Of a stretch of 64,000 nucleotides of DNA, positions 54,583-63,885 are shown piece after piece. A program made the translations under genes and the position numbers. The notes beneath the pieces are model-generated. The model made no database searches, was not told where the DNA came from, and saw nothing but the letters and a program-made list of their open reading frames with translations. Every line of letters begins with the position of its first letter. Positions within the stretch are counted from its first letter, which is position 1. The DNA is from Ardenticatenaceae bacterium (GTDB taxonomy: Bacteria > Chloroflexota > Anaerolineae > Promineifilales > Promineifilaceae), in contig JACKBV010000021.1 in assembly GCA_020634315.1 (NCBI GenBank), positions 1 through 64,000 on the forward strand, in the 5' to 3' direction.

Positions 54583-55713
54583 ATGCGAATCAGATTTTTT
54601 GTGTTGCCTTTACTTGTGATTGTATTGGGGGCATGTGCGGAAGGGGATGGGACAGCAGCTGTTGTAACATCTCAACCGCAGTCTGTTGCCGTGATAACGG
54701 AAACGGCCGTTCCCACGCTCACCATCCCATCTGCCACGCACACACCATTGCCAACGACAACGATCAACCCGGTTGTTTTTGAGGAAACGGCCGTTCCCTT
54801 TGCCACCGAGGAACGTCTACGTATTTTAGAGCCTGCCTTCCAAGCGGAGGTTACTGCCGGGGAAATGGCGACATTTGCCGGAACCGTGACGCCTGTCTTG
54901 AGCACAACCCTTACGCTGCGCCTGGCGGTTGCTTATGACACCATTTACACGGCCACTGTGCCTTTTGATGCCCAGTCGGGAGCCTGGTCTCTCACGACAG
55001 AGCTGCCGCCTGTCGCTGGCCCGGCCGAATTGCAGCTTAGTGGCGCTTCCGATAGTGCCACGGTGGAGTTTACGATTGTGCCGCCCATGAACATGCCCGG
55101 CCCGTTGGTCACGTTGGATCAGCCGGTGGTTGGGGAAACGGCCGTTGCCGGATACGTTCTCTTCTTAAGTGGGGAAGCCCGCGATTTGTTGGATGATCGC
55201 CTTTACATGGCCGTTCTTGCCGATAATTGCCGCACAACCGCCGCCGCCTTCAGCATCGAATTGACAACAGGCATTTGGAAAGGGGAATTGGTGCTGCCCG
55301 CCAACACACCTCCCGGCCCTGCTTGCGTGGTGGCGTACACCGGTACGCGCGGTCAGGGCATGTGGCTGGAAACGCGTGCGCCTATCACCATTCTCGCTGC
55401 GGATGATCCGCGTGCGGCCTTCATTCGCCTGGGCAACAACAATGATCTGACATTCCAGGCTGGCGCGGCGACCGAAATATATGGCGTGGCGGCCAATGCC
55501 CCGGACAATGAGGTTCAGGTGACGCTGCTGCTTGATGAGTCGGGTGGGGGCGAGGTCTTGGAAACGGGAACGGCCGATGTCAATGTGTATGGCTATTGGC
55601 AGATTGTGTTGGCCCCTTCGGCAGAGCGAACTGGCCCGGCGATGTTGACAATCAGCATGGGCGATGGGATAGATTATGTTGAGCTGCAACAGGAAACGGC
55701 CGTTTTGCCTTAG
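54583..55713 (+). CDS. Secreted lipoprotein with repeated Ig-like modules
   Basis: 376 residues, family not recognised. The signal ends in lipobox LGAC (C18). A Thr/Pro-rich stalk (about 25-80) follows, then beta-rich modules at about 80-160, 165-265 and 270-375. Each opens with a short 'DxPxxG...' or 'FQAGAATEIYG' strand pattern. Four iterated palindromes are read in frame as ETAV (TETAVP, EETAVP, GETAVA, QETAVLP), three of them in the stalk or inter-module positions. No neighbour gives a function. Confidence 0.75.
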   Translation: MRIRFFVLPLLVIVLGACAEGDGTAAVVTSQPQSVAVITETAVPTLTIPSATHTPLPTTTINPVVFEETAVPFATEERLRILEPAFQAEVTAGEMATFAGTVTPVLSTTLTLRLAVAYDTIYTATVPFDAQSGAWSLTTELPPVAGPAELQLSGASDSATVEFTIVPPMNMPGPLVTLDQPVVGETAVAGYVLFLSGEARDLLDDRLYMAVLADNCRTTAAAFSIELTTGIWKGELVLPANTPPGPACVVAYTGTRGQGMWLETRAPITILAADDPRAAFIRLGNNNDLTFQAGAATEIYGVAANAPDNEVQVTLLLDESGGGEVLETGTADVNVYGYWQIVLAPSAERTGPAMLTISMGDGIDYVELQQETAVLP

Positions 55714-55870
55714 CGCGAGAAACTAAACACCATCATGCAGATGGCGGCCTGCCGGCAAGTTCCTTTGCTTTTTGTAATTGTCTCATAAGAATTTATTCAC
55801 CAATTTGTTAGACGTTGCCCCTAGACTGTTACAGTAGTTAAGACGCAATTTGCAAGGAAAGGACAAACCC

Positions 55871-56866
55871 ATGTTAATCAAAAAACAAACCGGCATCGAA
55901 ATCCCATCTGCAGAAATTACGCCAGAGCATGTTTATCATTCCCGACGGCGCTTTATGAAAGGCGCTGTCGCCTTATCGGCAACGGCCGTACTTGCCGCCG
56001 CTTGTAACCCGCAAAGCAATACAAGCAATAATGTCCCGCGTGGCAGTGCCGCCACGACCGGCGAAGAAGGCAGCGAAGTGGGGCAGGTAGCTGCCACGAC
56101 CGATGAATTGGGTGATTCCCTGACCGAATATCAGGATGTGATCACCTACAACAATTACTACGAATTCACCACTGATAAACAAACTGTCTCCTCTATGGCT
56201 GGGGATTTTGTCACTTCCCCCTGGCAGGTCGAAGTGGGTGGGTTGGTACGCAATCCTGGCATGTACGACATTGATGATTTACGCACACGCTTTGACCAAG
56301 AGGAGCGTATCTACCGGCTGCGTTGTGTGGAAGCATGGTCAATGGTCATCCCCTGGATGGGTTTCCCCCTGCAAAAGCTGTTAGCTGAAGTGGAACCATT
56401 GCCAGAGGCAAAATACGTCCGTTTTGAAACCTTGTACGATCCGGAGCAAATGCCCGGCCAAAAATCAAGCTGGTTTGAATGGCCCTATGTGGAAGGCCTG
56501 CGCCTTGACGAAGCCATGAACGATCTGACCCTCTTGGCAACTGGTCTTTATGGCAAAGAGCTGCTGCCCCAAAATGGAGCGCCCATTCGCCTGGTTGTCC
56601 CCTGGAAATATGGCTTCAAAAGCATCAAATCCATTGTAAAAATCGAATTGGTTGATACACAACCCGTTTCTTTGTGGATGGCAGCCGCGCCCAATGAATA
56701 CGGTTTTTATGCCAACGTAAACCCGGAAGTGCCACACCCACGCTGGTCGCAGGCCAGTGAACGGCGTATCGGCGATTTGGGACGGCGTGAAACGTTGAAG
56801 TTTAATGGCTATGAGGCACAAGTTGCTTCTCTCTATGCTGGCGAGGATTTGCGCGAAAATTTTTAA
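55871..56866 (+). CDS. msrP: Protein-methionine-sulfoxide reductase catalytic subunit (MsrP/YedY)
   Basis: A molybdopterin (Mo-MPT) enzyme that repairs oxidised methionines outside the cytoplasm, 331 residues. The Tat signal HSRRRFMKGA is followed by ALSATAVLAAACN, whose cysteine suggests a Tat-exported lipoprotein, unlike the soluble E. coli enzyme. The Mo-ligating cysteine is C152 in YRLRCVEAWSMVIPW. The start at 55871 has GGAAAGGA upstream. It forms an operon with msrQ, as usual. Confidence 0.95.
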   Translation: MLIKKQTGIEIPSAEITPEHVYHSRRRFMKGAVALSATAVLAAACNPQSNTSNNVPRGSAATTGEEGSEVGQVAATTDELGDSLTEYQDVITYNNYYEFTTDKQTVSSMAGDFVTSPWQVEVGGLVRNPGMYDIDDLRTRFDQEERIYRLRCVEAWSMVIPWMGFPLQKLLAEVEPLPEAKYVRFETLYDPEQMPGQKSSWFEWPYVEGLRLDEAMNDLTLLATGLYGKELLPQNGAPIRLVVPWKYGFKSIKSIVKIELVDTQPVSLWMAAAPNEYGFYANVNPEVPHPRWSQASERRIGDLGRRETLKFNGYEAQVASLYAGEDLRENF

Positions 56867-56920
56867 CTCGTGGCGCGGAGGGCTTGCGCTAATTACCCTG
56901 GCGCGTCACTTGGACTTATC

Positions 56921-57574
56921 ATGAAACTTAATCGAAAAACAACTGCTCGTTTGCTCACAATTGTGACGCATGTTGGATCGTTGCTGCCGTTGGCCTTATT
57001 GCTATGGGCGTTTTTTCAAGACCAACTAGGGGCTGACCCCATTCGCGAAATGACCTTACGCACCGGCAAGACGGCAATCATTTTGCTTACACTGTCGTTG
57101 GCCTGTACGCCGTTGAACATCTGGTTTGGCTGGAAACAATTGCTGCCGCTGCGTAAACCACTTGGTTTGTATGCGTTCCTCTACGTCAGTGTTCATTTGT
57201 TGATTTTTGTCTGGCTTGATTACGGCTTAAGCTGGGCGTTGATTCAAGAAGCGATTTTTGAGAAGTATTATGCCCTGGTTGGTTTTGCCGCTTTCTTGAT
57301 TTTGCTGCCGTTGGCGGCAACGTCTACGAAGTGGGCGATGCGCAAACTGGGTAAGAAGTGGAAGCCGCTCCACAAATGGGTGTATCTGGCAGGGATTTTA
57401 GCGGTGCTGCATTATTTCTTGCTGGTGAAAAATACCTATGCTCAGCCGGTTGTTTTTGGCACGATTCTGGCCTTGCTGCTGCTGACACGGATAACGGCCG
57501 TTAAGAAACGAATCGGTAGTTGGCGGCGCAAACTAAGCAGCCGCATGAGTCGGGTTTCACCGAAAGCGTCTTGA
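56921..57574 (+). CDS. msrQ: Heme-binding membrane subunit MsrQ (YedZ)
   Basis: A ferric-reductase-like six-helix cytochrome b that passes quinol electrons to MsrP, 217 residues. The family pattern LRTGKTAIILLTLSLACTPL, LGLYAFLYVSVHLLIFVW and WKPLHKWVYLAGILAVLHYF contains the heme-ligand histidines. The ATG at 56921 is chosen because family members start with a basic segment just before helix 1. It ends at a HIP-palindrome terminator. Confidence 0.95.
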   Translation: MKLNRKTTARLLTIVTHVGSLLPLALLLWAFFQDQLGADPIREMTLRTGKTAIILLTLSLACTPLNIWFGWKQLLPLRKPLGLYAFLYVSVHLLIFVWLDYGLSWALIQEAIFEKYYALVGFAAFLILLPLAATSTKWAMRKLGKKWKPLHKWVYLAGILAVLHYFLLVKNTYAQPVVFGTILALLLLTRITAVKKRIGSWRRKLSSRMSRVSPKAS

Positions 57575-57576
57575 TA

Positions 57577-57615
57577 GAAAACGGCCGTTTCCTTGTGGAA
57601 ACGGCCGTTTTCATT
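57577..57615. terminator. Bidirectional terminator built from two ACGGCCGT palindromes
   Basis: GAAAACGGCCGTTTCC (57577-57592) pairs perfectly with GGAAACGGCCGTTTTC (57597-57612) around TTGT, between the convergent msrQ and SPFH genes. Same construction as at 25840-25878. Confidence 0.85.
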
Positions 57616-57618
57616 CAC

Positions 57619-59415
57619 TTACTTAGTCGCCGGTTTCTTCTCCTCACTCTGGCCTTGATTGTGTAACATCATTCCCAACAAGCCATCCACCAAACCATTG
57701 CTGCTGCTACCATTACTTACAGCAACATCCGGCACCACACGCACATTTCGTTCCCCAACAATTTGCATCAATTGCAGCGACGTAAACCCTTGCACACCGA
57801 GTGATGCCACACCCGCGCGATAAGCTTCCGCCTTCGCCTGCCCAATTTTGCGCACGGCATCAGCTTCACCTACGGCTCTCAAGCGTGTCGCCTGTGCCTC
57901 ACCATTGGCTCGCTTAATATCCGCTTGCGCTTGCAAATCTGCAATCTGCACACCTTGCTCTGAACTCACCATATTTTGCTGAATATCAGCCAAGGCCGTC
58001 GCACGTACCAACTCCTGCCGTTGATCCTGCGCCATCTTTTGCACTTCATAAGTCTTGCGCTGCTCTTCAGCGATCTTCCGGTTTGTTTGCGTTTCCATCA
58101 ACGCTTCTGGCGGCGTAATGTCGCCAATCAACGTGTCTAATGCCTGCACATCATACGCGCTGATTGCCCGCCGGATATGGACAGTTGCTTCTTGCTGCCG
58201 CTCGCTGCGGTCACTCAAGAAATCCAGCACCGTATACTCCTGTGCCGAGTTGCGGAAATAGTTACCGACAATAGGCTGCAACACATGGTCAACCAGATTT
58301 TGCACCGATCCCACTCGCGAAATCACTTTGGGCGCATCGGGAGCGCCGATGTGAATGATTTGTGCCACGTCTAGATTAAAAGCAAAACCATCTTTAGAGC
58401 GCACAGTAATCGGTGATAGGTGTTGATCATATTGATGTGCTTCCGTGCGTTTGGCCCAGTTCAAAACAATATTTGTCGTGGGAACCAATTCCACCTTCAT
58501 AACGCGCACATTTAACGGGTGTTTGCCTGGATACAACGGCGTGATCCAGACACCCTTGTGTCCCGGCTCAACCAGGTTGCCATGCTTGAACGCCTCACCG
58601 CTAACATCACGGTGCGCCTTCCCCACATAAGCAATGACAATGCCGACATGACCAATGGGAATTTCCGTCATCGGAACCTGTTCAACATGAACAAACCAGG
58701 GGTTCAGGTTCCAGGAACCAGATAAAAGCACTTGCTCTTGAAGACCACGACGCCCACCATTATCCAGGAAGGACTGCGCATTCTGGAAACTGTTATGCCC
58801 ATCAATCACTGGCCCGGCAATTTCGCCATCATCAATCGTTTGCCCGTCTAGTGTGGTGACAATGCCAATGCGGTCTGGTTGGACGGAGTAAACGTGCAGC
58901 AGTCGCGGATTCATGTCATGCCGTTCTGCATTGGATGCAGTAATAACCGTAAATAGGGCAACATTGATGCGGTAAGAACCGGCTGTCAGGATACCTAACT
59001 GCCGACCCTTTTCGCCCCCATTTTGCAAGAACTTGCGGGCATCTTGAAAGTTGTCACAATCGACAGATTTACCCAAAATCTTTTCGGGTGGAATGGAATT
59101 GCCATCAGCCGCCACCACCAGCGCAATTTGCCCTTGGGGAATAACGGTGACGGGTGTTTTGCGCACAGCAAAACGCCAGGGATGATAACCGAAGTGCCAG
59201 CCAGGGGTAAGTGTGTCAGCCTGATAGCCAGCTTCTCCTTTTAGCGCAATTTGTCGCCCTGCGGACAGGCGCGATCCGAATTTTTTGACAATGATGCCAA
59301 CCTCGTTTTCGCCAATAATTACCAGCCCTAATAAAGAGCGAGCAGAGATAGCGAGCAGGGTTAGCCCAACCAAACTAACGGTGAAAATAACTAAAATAGT
59401 TGTAGGTGAAGACAT
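57619..59415 (-). CDS. SPFH/flotillin-like membrane protein with internal duplication
   Basis: 598 residues. One N-terminal helix (ILVIFTVSLVGLTLLAISA) is followed by a beta-rich region and an SPFH/band-7 domain (about 330-480). A long Ala/Glu/Gln coiled coil ends the protein (REEQ-type, about 470-560, with ATALADIQQNMVSSEQGVQI). Residues about 90-160 and 180-250 are duplicates, each with 'DG..I....I.G..VD..NFQ.A..FL.NGG..G.Q'. It likely oligomerises at the membrane; function unknown. No ACGGCCGT palindrome occurs in this gene, unlike most neighbours. GGAAAAG precedes the chosen ATG. Confidence 0.83.
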   Translation of the reverse strand: MSSPTTILVIFTVSLVGLTLLAISARSLLGLVIIGENEVGIIVKKFGSRLSAGRQIALKGEAGYQADTLTPGWHFGYHPWRFAVRKTPVTVIPQGQIALVVAADGNSIPPEKILGKSVDCDNFQDARKFLQNGGEKGRQLGILTAGSYRINVALFTVITASNAERHDMNPRLLHVYSVQPDRIGIVTTLDGQTIDDGEIAGPVIDGHNSFQNAQSFLDNGGRRGLQEQVLLSGSWNLNPWFVHVEQVPMTEIPIGHVGIVIAYVGKAHRDVSGEAFKHGNLVEPGHKGVWITPLYPGKHPLNVRVMKVELVPTTNIVLNWAKRTEAHQYDQHLSPITVRSKDGFAFNLDVAQIIHIGAPDAPKVISRVGSVQNLVDHVLQPIVGNYFRNSAQEYTVLDFLSDRSERQQEATVHIRRAISAYDVQALDTLIGDITPPEALMETQTNRKIAEEQRKTYEVQKMAQDQRQELVRATALADIQQNMVSSEQGVQIADLQAQADIKRANGEAQATRLRAVGEADAVRKIGQAKAEAYRAGVASLGVQGFTSLQLMQIVGERNVRVVPDVAVSNGSSSNGLVDGLLGMMLHNQGQSEEKKPATK

Positions 59416-60043
59416 TCTTAACTTTTCCTGGTGCAGAGACAATATACACTTGCTGTTGTCTGCACCGGCAACAGTCAAGTAATAAGGAATTACTAAAACA
59501 ACACGCTTCTTCGAAAAGTGCGTGCACAATGACAGATCACATTGTCGATTTTTGGGGGAGGGCTACTCACACATATGTTAATTGGCTTAACACATGTGTG
59601 TCATGTCACGGGGGGAAGTGTATATCAAGCATGTCCAGCCTCCACCGGGGCAATTGTGCTGAGTTGTTTCTGCCCCTGAGGAAGCAACCCTTGCTGATTT
59701 GTCCAGCATCTATGACTCAAAAAATGAGGGAAGCCATGTTCATAGCTTCCCCAGATGTAGAACATATTACTGATTTCCACTTTCGTTGTCAATATCTGGG
59801 AGCCGAAAATTGGGGTGATTCCACTGCTGTTGACCGGGGTTCCTCAACGGTCGCGCTTGCGCATACTGGTTGTGATGGAGAACTGTCTGCATCCTGTGAT
59901 CCTTTAGAAGATCGTCTCGAAGAGCTTTGGGTGGAACCGGGAATGCTTGAGGCGTGCGGTTTTTTGTACGCCCTTGTTATGATTTTGTTGGCGCGGTGGT
60001 GGCAATTTTCACAACTTGTTTACCTTAAAACTTCAAATGAATC
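59416..60043. other. Intergenic region before the dcw cluster, no gene supported
   Basis: About 630 nt with small inverted repeats only: CACACAT...ATGTGTG at 59568-59600 and GGGAAGC...GCTTCCC near 59727. A 222-codon open frame crosses it, but the composition is unlike a protein (Cys-rich, no domain) and it overlaps the SPFH start antisense. No known RNA gene is recognised. Confidence 0.6.
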
Positions 60044-60072
60044 TTCACATGGGGGGGGCTTTGGTGTATACT
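60044..60072 (+). promoter_or_regulatory. Promoter of the dcw cluster
   Basis: TTCACA (60044-60049), a 17-nt spacer containing a G-run, and TATACT (60067-60072) form a sigma-70 promoter. Transcription would start near 60079, directly before the MraZ repeats. Confidence 0.7.
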
Positions 60073-60080
60073 GAGGCATA

Positions 60081-60110
60081 TTGTGGAACAAAGTGGGGTG
60101 AAATGGGTTG
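60081..60110 (+). promoter_or_regulatory. MraZ operator, three direct repeats
   Basis: Three 10-nt repeats in perfect register, TTGTGGAACA, AAGTGGGGTG and AAATGGGTTG, each with TGG at the same place, overlap the predicted start of transcription. MraZ in other bacteria binds direct TGGG- or AAAGTGG-type repeats at about 10-bp spacing before mraZ and represses the operon, so this is the likely autoregulatory site. Confidence 0.75.
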
Positions 60111-60222
60111 AATTAGTAAGAAAACCCTGGAAAACCACGTAAAAATGGGAGAATCAGAACGCTTGTTCTATTTTGGAAATGGTATTGTAAGAAGCGAAAT
60201 CTGATTCCTGTTGAGTAAGATC

Positions 60223-60648
60223 ATGTTTCTGGGTGAATACACGCACGCGATTGATGATAAAGGCCGTTTAACGATTCCGGCGAAGTTCCGTGGATTGTTG
60301 GCGGCTGGATTGGTGGTGACGCGTGGATTTGACCAGAATTTGATGGTGTTCTCGCTGGATGAGTGGCAAAATCTGGCACAGCGGATTGCGGAACGGCCGT
60401 TATCCGATGAAGACGTGCGGGCATTTCGTCGGCGTGTCTTCTCTGGCGCTATTGATTTGCTGCCTGACCGGCAGGGACGCATATTGGTGCCGCCGTACCT
60501 CCGCGAATTTGCCGGCATTGATGGCGATGTCGTCATTGCCGGCATGTTCAACTATTTTGAATTGTGGAGTGTGGAGGCATGGCAGAACGTTCGTAATTCG
60601 ATTGAAAGCAGCAGCGATGCCTCGCGTTGGGAAGACTTGGGCATCTAA
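60223..60648 (+). CDS. mraZ: Transcriptional regulator MraZ
   Basis: An AbrB-fold DNA-binding protein, usually first gene of the division and cell wall cluster, 141 residues. Two repeated DXXXR motifs are seen: DDKGRLTIPAKFR near 14 and DRQGRILVPPYLR near 85. The start is MFLGEY at 60223, matching the family's usual MFxGxY N-terminus. It would bind the repeats at 60081-60110. Confidence 0.95.
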   Translation: MFLGEYTHAIDDKGRLTIPAKFRGLLAAGLVVTRGFDQNLMVFSLDEWQNLAQRIAERPLSDEDVRAFRRRVFSGAIDLLPDRQGRILVPPYLREFAGIDGDVVIAGMFNYFELWSVEAWQNVRNSIESSSDASRWEDLGI

Positions 60649-60649
60649 G

Positions 60650-60731
60650 CATTGACGATTGATGATTGACGATTGACGATTGCCACCGCCAGACATCGTA
60701 AATCGCACATCGCACATCGTAAATCGTAAAT
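60650..60731. repeat. Inverted heptanucleotide arrays between mraZ and rsmH
   Basis: The first arm consists of GATTGAC/GATTGAT units (60650-60683). The second arm has ATCGTAA and ATCGCAC units (60694-60731). The arms are roughly complementary and can fold into one long hairpin. The array starts right after the mraZ stop and ends 2 nt before the rsmH ATG. Confidence 0.88.
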
Positions 60732-60733
60732 TA

Positions 60734-61654
60734 ATGAATGAACATGTTCCTGTTCTTTACCACGAAGTGCTGAATCTGCTGCAACCCCAGCCAGGTGGCC
60801 TTTACCTGGATGGGACATTAGGAGCCGGCGGGCACACGGCCGGTTTATTAGCGTTATCCGCGCCCACTGGGCGCGTTTTAGGTTTTGACCGTGATCCTGA
60901 AGCGCTTCGTTATGCACAAGCGCAGCTTGTGGCATATGGCGAGCGGGTGACTTATGTCCAGGCCAGTTACGCGGAAATGGCGAGCCTGGCCCCTGATTGT
61001 GGATTTGCTGCTGTCGATGGTGTTTTATTGGATTTGGGCCTTTCTTCGCGGCAGTTAGACAACCCGGAAAGAGGGTTTTCGTTTATGCGTCCAGGCCCGT
61101 TGGATATGCGGTTTGACTCGACACGTGGGGAAACGGCCGCAGACTTACTTAACAATTTACGTGAAGCAGAACTGGCAGACCTCTTTTGGCGGTATGGCGA
61201 AGAACGCAGCAGTCGCGCATTGGCGCGGGCTATTGTGGCGGAACGGCCGTTTCACACGACCACGCAATTAGCCGAGCTGGCCGTTCGTGTAAAAGGTCGC
61301 AAAGGACGCATTCACCCGGCAACGCAGATCTTTCAGGCGTTGCGCATTGCTGTCAACCAGGAGTTAGAGGCAGTCGAGGTGGGCGTGAAATCGGCCGTGA
61401 CCTTACTCAAACCTGGCGGACGCCTCGCCGTCATTAGCTTCCATTCTTTAGAAGATCGCTTTGTCAAACAATACTTTCGCCAATTAAGCCAGGACTGCAT
61501 TTGCCCACCCGAACAACCGATTTGCACCTGTGACGCGCGTGCTTTAGTGCGTCTGGTGACACGCAAAGCGGTTAAACCCACTGCTGCCGAAATCGAAACA
61601 AACCCGCGTAGCCGCAGCGCTCGTCTGCGCGTCATTGAGAAGCTAGGATTGTAA
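60734..61654 (+). CDS. rsmH: 16S rRNA (cytosine(1402)-N(4))-methyltransferase
   Basis: A SAM-dependent methyltransferase for the ribosomal P site, 306 residues. It shows HVPVLYHEVLNLL, the SAM loop LDGTLGAGGHTAGLL, VDGVLLDLGLSSRQLDNPER, GPLDMRFD and the C-terminal VISFHSLEDRFVKQYFR. The start at 60734 follows the repeat spacer; no clear ribosome binding site is present because the repeat runs up to the ATG. Confidence 0.96.
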   Translation: MNEHVPVLYHEVLNLLQPQPGGLYLDGTLGAGGHTAGLLALSAPTGRVLGFDRDPEALRYAQAQLVAYGERVTYVQASYAEMASLAPDCGFAAVDGVLLDLGLSSRQLDNPERGFSFMRPGPLDMRFDSTRGETAADLLNNLREAELADLFWRYGEERSSRALARAIVAERPFHTTTQLAELAVRVKGRKGRIHPATQIFQALRIAVNQELEAVEVGVKSAVTLLKPGGRLAVISFHSLEDRFVKQYFRQLSQDCICPPEQPICTCDARALVRLVTRKAVKPTAAEIETNPRSRSARLRVIEKLGL

Positions 61655-62145
61655 TGGTACAAGAAACTGTGGCCCAACCGGAACGAAAATCAGCACGCAG
61701 AGCACGTGAAGACAGCCGTCGCCTCGGTTCACTCACGGAAGCCCAGGCTGCGCTGGGGTGGGGCATCATCCTCATCCTCGTCGCCCTATTAGGCGTTATT
61801 TATCTGAGCCAGACCAGCCGTATTGCTTCGGTGGGGCGGCGTGTGCAGTTTTTACAGGAGGAATTAGATAATTTACGTCGTGACAACGCGTCGATAGAGC
61901 GGCAGATTGCTGAATCCCAATCATTGGAATATTTGCAGGGAGAAGCAGCACGCCTTGGCTTTCAGCAAGCCGATCCAGACAGTATTGAATACGTGATTGT
62001 GCTCGATTACCCGGTGGCAACACCGGTTAACCCACTGCCAACAGCAACACCGATTGCTGCGCCTCCTGAGACAATCCGGGACGCGCTGTGGCTGTCTATG
62101 CGGAGCAGCGTCACAAACTTAATGCGTGGAGAATCGCGTGAGTAA
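61654..62145 (+). CDS. FtsL/DivIC-type division protein
   Basis: A bitopic membrane protein of 163 residues. It has a basic N-terminal tail, one helix (GWGIILILVALLGVIYL, about 35-55) and a coiled coil (RVQFLQEELDNLRRDNASIE). A conserved-type segment AARLGFQQADPDSIEYVIV and a Pro/Thr-rich tail follow. The position between rsmH and ftsI is that of ftsL. Its ATG overlaps the rsmH stop by one base. Confidence 0.8.
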   Translation: MVQETVAQPERKSARRAREDSRRLGSLTEAQAALGWGIILILVALLGVIYLSQTSRIASVGRRVQFLQEELDNLRRDNASIERQIAESQSLEYLQGEAARLGFQQADPDSIEYVIVLDYPVATPVNPLPTATPIAAPPETIRDALWLSMRSSVTNLMRGESRE

Positions 62146-62180
62146 AGGATTTAACCCAGGTTAGCCTGGAGGATTTGTAT

Positions 62181-63875
62181 ATGACTAACAGCCAGCTAAG
62201 ACGCTTATGGGTTGTGTTGATCGGATTGATTTTTGCGGCCGTGATTATCATTGGCCGCTTGTTTGCGTTTCAGGTCGTGCAAGGTGATGAGTGGGCACAG
62301 CGTGCAGGCGACGAATTTTATGTGGTCGCGCAGCCGGATCGTGGCACGATTTATGACCGCAATGGCGCAGTGCTGGCCGCTAATGGCGCAGATTATCAGG
62401 TAAGTGTGTCGCCCAATCTGGTCGATGAGCCAATTGAGCTGTCAACCGCATTGGCTTCTATTTTGCAAAAGCCGCAATATGAAGTGCTGGCGGCTTTGCA
62501 GGCGGACACGCCTTATCTCATGTTAGCCGGGCGCGTGGCACCAGAGGTGGCCGACCTGATTATAGATTTGCCCTATGATGGCGTGCAGGTGGATCCCTTG
62601 CCGCGCCGCTTCTATCCGCAAGGCGAATTGATGTGCCATGAATTAGGGTATGTTGATTTTGATGGCAATGGCGGGTCTGGGCTGGAAGGGTATTATCAAA
62701 CGGAGCTGGCTGGAGAAGCGGCCAGCGCGACCGTCAATATTTCGCCGTTGACCGTGCAAGAAAGTGTCATCGCCCGTGAAGGGGCTGACCTGGTGCTGAC
62801 GATTGACCGTACCGTGCAATATGTCGTTGAGCAATATCTGGCGCGTGGTTTGCAGCAGTATGGCGCAGAGAGCGGCACGATTATTGTGATGGACCCACGG
62901 ACGGGCGCTATTTTGGCAATGGCGAATTTGCCATGCTACGAACCGTATACCTTTTTTGATGTGCAAGACGAAGGATTGCTGCTAAACCCGGCGGTCAGCA
63001 AGCAGTATGAACCGGGTTCGGTGATGAAACTGGTGACGATGGCATCGGCATTGGATTCGGGGGTGGTGACACCACAAAGCACGTATTATGATGCCGGTGT
63101 GTTAGAGGTAGGTGGGCACCGCACGGTGAACTGGGATCGTAGTGCGCCGGGAACCGTGGATATGACAACGCTGTTGGCACGCTCATTGAATGTGGGTGCG
63201 GCGACGCTGGCAACGTGGATGGGTGCGGACACCTTTTATGATTATTATCAACGTTTTTATTTTGGACGGCCGACCGGTATTGATTTGATGGCCGAGGCGG
63301 CGGGCACGATGCCGCTGCCGGGTAGTGAGCTGTGGACGGAATCGTTCCTGGCGACGAACGCATATGGGCAAGGGTTGGCGGTGACGCCATTGCAGATGAT
63401 TGCGGCGGCTTCGGCGTTGGCAAATAATGGTTATTTGATGCAGCCGTATCTGGTGCAGGAAATTCGTGGGGCGAATGGCACGTATGTGCATGAGCCAACG
63501 GTGTTGAGTCACCCGATTAGTGAGGAAGCGGCGCATCAGGTGACGGCAATGGCGGTAACGGCCGTTGCCCGTGAGGTCTATGAAGCGCAGGTGGAAGGGT
63601 ACACCGTTGCTGGAAAAACAGGCACGGCGCAGATTGCCGAAAACGGCATTTACTTGCCAGATGACACCATTGCTTCCTTTATTGGCTGGCTGCCCGCCGA
63701 CGCGCCAGAAATTATTGTGTTGATTAAACTGGATCGGCCAACATCTTCCCCTTGGGGGTCGCAAACGGCCGCGCCGCTTTTTGCCGAACTGGCAAATGAG
63801 TTGGTTGTGCTGCTGAATATCCCGCCCGATAGTGTGCGGCTGCAATCGGATGTACTGGCGGTACGGAGCCAGTAA
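62181..63875 (+). CDS. ftsI: Peptidoglycan transpeptidase FtsI/PBP2 (class B PBP)
   Basis: Septal crosslinking enzyme, 564 residues. The membrane helix is at about 8-28, followed by a dimerisation domain (QPDRGTIYDRNGAVLAANG). The transpeptidase has SxxK in YEPGSVMKL, SLN (LLARSLNVGAA) and KTGTAQ (VAGKTGTAQIA). GGAGG at 62167-62171 fits the ATG at 62181 rather than the TTG at 62175. PBP2 of the elongasome is an alternative name, but the dcw context favours FtsI. Confidence 0.93.
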   Translation: MTNSQLRRLWVVLIGLIFAAVIIIGRLFAFQVVQGDEWAQRAGDEFYVVAQPDRGTIYDRNGAVLAANGADYQVSVSPNLVDEPIELSTALASILQKPQYEVLAALQADTPYLMLAGRVAPEVADLIIDLPYDGVQVDPLPRRFYPQGELMCHELGYVDFDGNGGSGLEGYYQTELAGEAASATVNISPLTVQESVIAREGADLVLTIDRTVQYVVEQYLARGLQQYGAESGTIIVMDPRTGAILAMANLPCYEPYTFFDVQDEGLLLNPAVSKQYEPGSVMKLVTMASALDSGVVTPQSTYYDAGVLEVGGHRTVNWDRSAPGTVDMTTLLARSLNVGAATLATWMGADTFYDYYQRFYFGRPTGIDLMAEAAGTMPLPGSELWTESFLATNAYGQGLAVTPLQMIAAASALANNGYLMQPYLVQEIRGANGTYVHEPTVLSHPISEEAAHQVTAMAVTAVAREVYEAQVEGYTVAGKTGTAQIAENGIYLPDDTIASFIGWLPADAPEIIVLIKLDRPTSSPWGSQTAAPLFAELANELVVLLNIPPDSVRLQSDVLAVRSQ

Positions 63876-63885
63876 ACGGTAAGTT

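Noticed and set aside
59406..60074. 222-codon open frame with a CVSCH motif suggestive of a c-type heme site
   Set aside because: It overlaps the SPFH start on the other strand, has random-looking composition, no signal peptide and no domain; the single CxxCH is probably chance.
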